Of a stretch of DNA of 64,000 nucleotides, positions 60,279 through 64,000 are shown piece after piece. The stretch is taken from positions 806,001 through 870,000 of the forward strand of contig CAWHKZ010000011.1 in the NCBI GenBank assembly GCA_963830165.1, given 5' to 3'. Each line of letters starts with the position of its first letter. The first letter of the stretch is position 1. The DNA comes from Bog-756 sp963830165 (GTDB taxonomy: Bacteria > Actinomycetota > Acidimicrobiia > Acidimicrobiales > RAAP-2). Below the pieces are notes generated by a model. The model saw only the letters and a list, made by a program, of their open reading frames with translations, did not search any database and was not told the origin of the DNA. The position numbers and the translations under genes were made by a program.

Positions 60279-60380
60279 CCCGGCGGCACCGCCCGGCGAC
60301 GCAGGCGTCGGGGCGGGGGTGGGCGCCGGCCGGCGGCTCCGACCGGGCGCCGGCGTACCGACCGCTACGCTGACCGCCCG

Positions 60381-61769
60381 ATGCCCGACCCCCAACGATT
60401 CGACCCGGCCTCCTTCGTCGCCTTCCGGGTCGTCGGGCGCAGCTACGACCCCGTCACCAGGACGATCACCCTCCGGTACGCCCTCGACGACCGGGTGGCG
60501 TTCACCGAGACGATCACCTTCGAGACCCCGCCGCCCGCCGCCGCGGACACCGGCGGGCCGTCCGGCACCGGATTCGAGCGGGCGCTGCTGCACCTCCACG
60601 TGGCCGCCGGCACCAGCTACTACAAGACGGCCGCCCCGGACCAGGTGATCGTCGAGGGCGACTCCCTCGGCCCCGCTGAGCTCGAGCTCCACCACCACCT
60701 CTACGACCAGGGGCTACGCGAGTTCGCGGTCACCAACGGACTGCCCGTGCCCCGTCCCGTGACCGTCGTGGCGTCCCGTGGGGTGGCCGGCCACCCGCTG
60801 CCGTCCGCGGGTGCGCTGGCCCCCGGGCTGGTGGTTCCCATCGGCGGCGGCAAGGACTCGATGGTGCTCATCGAGGCCGTCCGGCACCTCGCCCCCCGCC
60901 TGTTCGCCGTGAACCCCCACCCGTTGGTCCTCGAACTGGCCGCCGAGGCGGGCCTCGACCTCCTGGTCGTCCGGCGACGGCTCGACCCCGGGCTGGCCGG
61001 CCTCCACGAGGCGGGGGCGTTGAACGGGCACGTCCCGGTCACGGCCATCGTGTCGCTGATCGCCGCCGTCGGGGCCTTCGTGCACGGTTACGACACCATC
61101 GCCATGGCCGTCGAGCGTTCGGCCAGCGAGGAGACGGTCTCGGTCGGCGGGGTGCCGGTCAACCACCAGTATTCGAAGAGCCGGGAGTTCGAGCTCCTGC
61201 TGGCCGACCTGCTGGAGTCCACGGTGGCCCCCGAGCTCACCTACGGCTCGGCACTGCGGCCCTGGTCGGAGCTGGCCATCTCCCGGACCTTCGCCGGGCT
61301 CGCCCGCTACCACGGCACGTTCTGCAGCTGTAACACGGCCTTCCGTCAGGCGGCGGCCGGGGGCGATCGGTGGTGCGGGCACTGCCCGAAGTGCCGCTTC
61401 GTCGGCCTCATGCTGGCGCCGTACCTGGAGCCGGGGCAGGTCACGGCCATCATCGGCACGGACCTGTTCGCCGACCCGGGCCAGATCGAGGGGTTCGAAG
61501 CGCTCATGAGCGACGTCGACAAGCCGTTCGAGTGCGTGGGGGAGCGCAGGGAGTCCGCCGCGGCCCTGCACCTGCTGTCCGGGCTCACGGCGTGGCGCGA
61601 CACGCCGGTGGTGGCGGCCCTGTCGGCCAGGGCCACCGCCCTGGTCAGCGACGCCGACGTCGCCGGACTGCTGGCGCCCGACGAGTCGCTGGCCTTCCCC
61701 GATCCGGCCGTGGCCGCCGCCGTCGACGCCCTGCTGGGTGCGGCCGGCCGGCGGGACGCCGTCCGGTGA
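60381..61769 (+). CDS. murL: UDP-MurNAc-L-Ala-L-Glu epimerase MurL
   Basis: 462 residues. Central PP-loop-type motif PIGGGKDSMVLIEA (GGGKDS at 155-160), conserved LRPWSELAISRTFA and a Cys-rich cluster (FCSCNTAF, then WCGHCPKCRF), matching the MurL family. MurL epimerises the L-Glu of UDP-MurNAc-L-Ala-L-Glu to D-Glu in an ATP-dependent reaction. The stop overlaps a murD-type ligase (GTGA), the pairing known from Xanthomonas, where MurD2 adds L-Glu first. Identification rests on motifs recalled from the family plus the partner gene. Confidence 0.85.
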   Translation: MPDPQRFDPASFVAFRVVGRSYDPVTRTITLRYALDDRVAFTETITFETPPPAAADTGGPSGTGFERALLHLHVAAGTSYYKTAAPDQVIVEGDSLGPAELELHHHLYDQGLREFAVTNGLPVPRPVTVVASRGVAGHPLPSAGALAPGLVVPIGGGKDSMVLIEAVRHLAPRLFAVNPHPLVLELAAEAGLDLLVVRRRLDPGLAGLHEAGALNGHVPVTAIVSLIAAVGAFVHGYDTIAMAVERSASEETVSVGGVPVNHQYSKSREFELLLADLLESTVAPELTYGSALRPWSELAISRTFAGLARYHGTFCSCNTAFRQAAAGGDRWCGHCPKCRFVGLMLAPYLEPGQVTAIIGTDLFADPGQIEGFEALMSDVDKPFECVGERRESAAALHLLSGLTAWRDTPVVAALSARATALVSDADVAGLLAPDESLAFPDPAVAAAVDALLGAAGRRDAVR

Positions 61770-63124
61770 CCGACGCCGCACCGGCCCTCGACGGCGTCCT
61801 CGCCCGCCGTCTGGCCGTCTGGGGGATGGGGGCCGAGGGCCTGGCCCTCGCCACACTGGCCGCCGGGCGGGGCGGCGTCCCGTTGCTGATCGACGACGAC
61901 CCGGCCGGCGCCACCGGACGGGCCGCCGCGGCGCTCGGCCGGGCCGCGCCGGTCGTGGGTCCCGGCGACGTGGACTGGTCCGGGGTGGACGTGGTGGTGC
62001 GCTCGCCCGGGGTCAGCCGGTACCGCCCCGAGCTCGCCTCGGCCGCGGCCGCCGGAGTGGAGGTCACCACGACGATGGCCCTCTGGCTGGAGGACCACGC
62101 CGCCGCCGCCGTCCTGGCCGTCACCGGCACCAAGGGCAAGAGCACCACGGCGGCCCTCGCCGCCGCGGTGCTCGAGGCCGACGGACGGCGGGTGGAGCTC
62201 ATCGGGAACATCGGGGTCCCGGTGCTCGACACGTACGCCCGTCCGCGTCCGGACGTCTACGTGGTCGAGGTCTCCTCCTACCAGGCGGCCGACGTCACGC
62301 GGTCGCCGGGAGTGGTGGTCCTGACCAGCCTCGCCCCCGACCACCTGACGTGGCACGGCGGGGTCGAGCCCTACTACCGGGACAAGCTCCGCCTGGTCGA
62401 GGCCGGCCCACCGGGGCACCTGGCCGTGAACGCCGGCAACGAGGAGGCGCTGGCCCGCACGGCCGGGCATCCCGACCGGACCCTCTTCGGCCCCCGGGAC
62501 GCGTGCGCGGTGGACGACGACGGCTGGCTCGTGGTCGACGGCGTGCGCCTCGTCGACACCGCCCGCCTGCGGGTGGCCGGTCGCCACAACGCCTGGAACC
62601 TGTGCGGCGCCGTGGCCGGAGTGCTGCTGGTGACGGGATCGACGCCCTCCGCGGGGGCGGTGGGGACGGCCGTGGACGGGTTCGAGGGCCTTCCGTCGCG
62701 GTGCGCGGTGGTCGGGGAGCGCGACGGGCGCACCTACGTGGACGACGCGCTCGCCTCCAACCCGTTCGCCTCGGCCGCCTCCATCGGCACCTTCGCCGGG
62801 CGTCCCCTGACCGTCGTGGTGGGCGGGGCGGACCGCGGGGTGGACCCCGGACCCCTCGTGGTGGCACTGGCCGACCACGACCCGCCACCCGTGGTGGTCG
62901 TCCTCCCGCCCGACCCGGCTCGGTTGGCCGGCCTGCTCGCCGGCTCGGTGGCCGAGGTGCGCGAGGCCGCCGACCTCGAGGAAGCCGTGGCCCTGGCCAC
63001 CGGGCTCACGCCCGTCGGCGGGGTGGTGCTGTTCTCCCCGGGTGCGCCCACCCCCGAGGGCGGCGGTGGCTACGGCGAGCGCAGCCGGAGCTTCGTCGCC
63101 GCGGCCGGTCTGGGCGAGCCGTGA
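61766..63124 (+). CDS. murD2: MurD-type ligase, probably L-glutamate-adding MurD2
   Basis: 452 residues. Rossmann-like N-terminus (LAVWGMGAEGLALATLAA), Mur-ligase P-loop VTGTKGKST, VEVSSYQ and DHLTWHGGVEPYYRDK, a middle domain with RHNAWN, and a C-terminal domain with YVDDALASNPFASAAS. Adds glutamate to UDP-MurNAc-L-Ala. The overlap with murL implies the L-Glu-specific MurD2 of the MurL/MurD2 route; L versus D specificity cannot be read from sequence alone. A canonical murD could reside elsewhere. Confidence 0.88.
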   Translation: MTDAAPALDGVLARRLAVWGMGAEGLALATLAAGRGGVPLLIDDDPAGATGRAAAALGRAAPVVGPGDVDWSGVDVVVRSPGVSRYRPELASAAAAGVEVTTTMALWLEDHAAAAVLAVTGTKGKSTTAALAAAVLEADGRRVELIGNIGVPVLDTYARPRPDVYVVEVSSYQAADVTRSPGVVVLTSLAPDHLTWHGGVEPYYRDKLRLVEAGPPGHLAVNAGNEEALARTAGHPDRTLFGPRDACAVDDDGWLVVDGVRLVDTARLRVAGRHNAWNLCGAVAGVLLVTGSTPSAGAVGTAVDGFEGLPSRCAVVGERDGRTYVDDALASNPFASAASIGTFAGRPLTVVVGGADRGVDPGPLVVALADHDPPPVVVVLPPDPARLAGLLAGSVAEVREAADLEEAVALATGLTPVGGVVLFSPGAPTPEGGGGYGERSRSFVAAAGLGEP

Positions 63125-63201
63125 GCGGGGGAGGGGTCGCGCCCGGGGTTGACAGCCCGGACGGGCCCGGCAACGGTGGGCCGGAGCCAGGGGAGGCCGA
63201 C

Positions 63202-64000
63202 GTGCGCGAGATCACCATCATCACCGACCGGGTCGTGACCATCGGCGGTGACATCGACGCCACGCGGGGGACCGTGCTGGTCGATCCGGCCGACCTGGCC
63301 GGCGCCCTCGGGTGGGAGCTCGAGGCGAGCGGGCTGTGCCGGAGCGGCCTCTGCGTGCCGGTGCCGGACATGGACGCCCTCCGGGTGGGCGACCGGCTCG
63401 ACCTCGTGGCCGTGGCCGATGCCGTCCGCCAGCCGTCGGTCGTCGACGGCGACGCCGGACTGGTGGCCGTCGCCCTTCCGGCCGGGCTGCGCCGTGCCGC
63501 GCTGTGCGACCTCGACGCGCCCGACGTCACGTTGCCCGACCTCGACGGGGTCCCCCGGTCGCTGTCGGAGTGGACCGGGCACAAGCGCCTGCTCGTCACG
63601 TTCTCGAGCTGGTGCGGCTGCCGCTACGACCTGCCGGGGTGGCAGGCGCTGGACGACGAGCTGTCCGGCGAGGGGTTCCGCGTCATCGCCGTGGCCATCG
63701 ACCAGAGCGCCGACGACGTGCGCCCGTTCGCCGCGGGACTGACCGTGCCGGTCCTCTACGACCCGCACCACCTGCTCACCGAGCTCTACGCCATCTCCAA
63801 CGTCCCGACCGTGGTGTGGATCGACGAGCACGACCGGATCGTCCGGCCCAACGCCGAGGCCTTCGGGACCGACACCTTCGCCGAATTCACGGGGGCCGAG
63901 TCGGCGCCCCACCTCGAACTGGTACGCCGGTGGGTGCGCCACGGCGAGGTGCCCATCGAGGAGGAGGACGCCCGGGGGGCCGTGGCCGACCTGACCCGGG
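63202..64000 (+). CDS. TlpA/ResA-like redoxin, partial at window end
   Basis: GTG 63202 has GGGGAGG 5 bases upstream; an in-frame GTG at 63121 overlapping the murD2 stop (GTGA) is an alternative. An N-terminal domain of about 105 residues contains CRSGLC. A thioredoxin-like domain follows, with FSSWCGCRYDLPGWQ (CGC, an atypical CxC-type site), YAISNVPTVVWID and the cis-Pro. No signal peptide, so probably cytosolic. The frame is still open at 64000, so the C-terminus is not seen. Confidence 0.8.
   Translation, partial: MREITIITDRVVTIGGDIDATRGTVLVDPADLAGALGWELEASGLCRSGLCVPVPDMDALRVGDRLDLVAVADAVRQPSVVDGDAGLVAVALPAGLRRAALCDLDAPDVTLPDLDGVPRSLSEWTGHKRLLVTFSSWCGCRYDLPGWQALDDELSGEGFRVIAVAIDQSADDVRPFAAGLTVPVLYDPHHLLTELYAISNVPTVVWIDEHDRIVRPNAEAFGTDTFAEFTGAESAPHLELVRRWVRHGEVPIEEEDARGAVADLTR

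Overview
This is a contiguous 64 kb stretch of a very high-GC (roughly 70% by eye), gene-dense bacterial chromosome. The order proS, rimP, nusA, ylxR, infB, rbfA, truB, ribF, frequent GTG starts and 4-base ATGA/GTGA gene overlaps, a WS/DGAT acyltransferase, several acyl-CoA synthetases and secreted 42-residue YWLVAxDGG repeat proteins point to an actinobacterium. I infer the class Acidimicrobiia from general resemblance; no search was possible. I see no transposase, integrase, CRISPR array or phage gene.

Layout. 1-9.8 kb: translation and ribosome-maturation operon, with a promoter and terminator-like attenuator in the rimP leader. 9.8-14.7 kb: acyl-CoA synthetase, oligoribonuclease, dUTPase and WS/DGAT. 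14.8-26.2 kb: tRNA-Gly(GCC) followed by a patchier accessory zone of small and secreted proteins: two YWLVA-repeat proteins around a ClpC-N/zinc-ribbon protein, small zinc ribbons, PRC-barrel, YceI, a broken ABC exporter, and a TasA-like/Ig-domain secreted pair. 26.5-34 kb: catabolic and redox genes (acyl-CoA dehydrogenase, haloalkane dehalogenase with a palindromic operator, an anSME-type radical SAM enzyme, a decayed nitronate monooxygenase, a K+ channel). 34.2-40.3 kb: xylose module xylA, GH3, xylB, then a glycerate kinase. 40.4-41.3 kb: a cobalamin riboswitch in front of an uncharacterised membrane protein. 41.4-52.5 kb: second acyl-CoA synthetase, RNase Z, a GNAT-AAA+ fusion, a BCCP-carboxyltransferase fusion, a universal stress protein, a deacetylase, a DsbA-like protein and aldo/keto reductases. 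52.8-59.2 kb: a MacAB-type exporter operon with two adaptors and a lipoprotein, three of whose secreted products are rich in Gly/Phe. 59.2-64 kb: SixA, a MurL/MurD2 pair for an alternative route to D-glutamate in peptidoglycan, and a redoxin cut by the window edge.

Quality caveat. About fifteen genes, including the normally indispensable truB and ribF, are broken by single-base shifts, many in G/C runs. This looks like residual assembly indels rather than mass pseudogenisation. Such genes are annotated end to end with the shift noted. Two loci, the nitronate monooxygenase and the ABC exporter, look truly rearranged.
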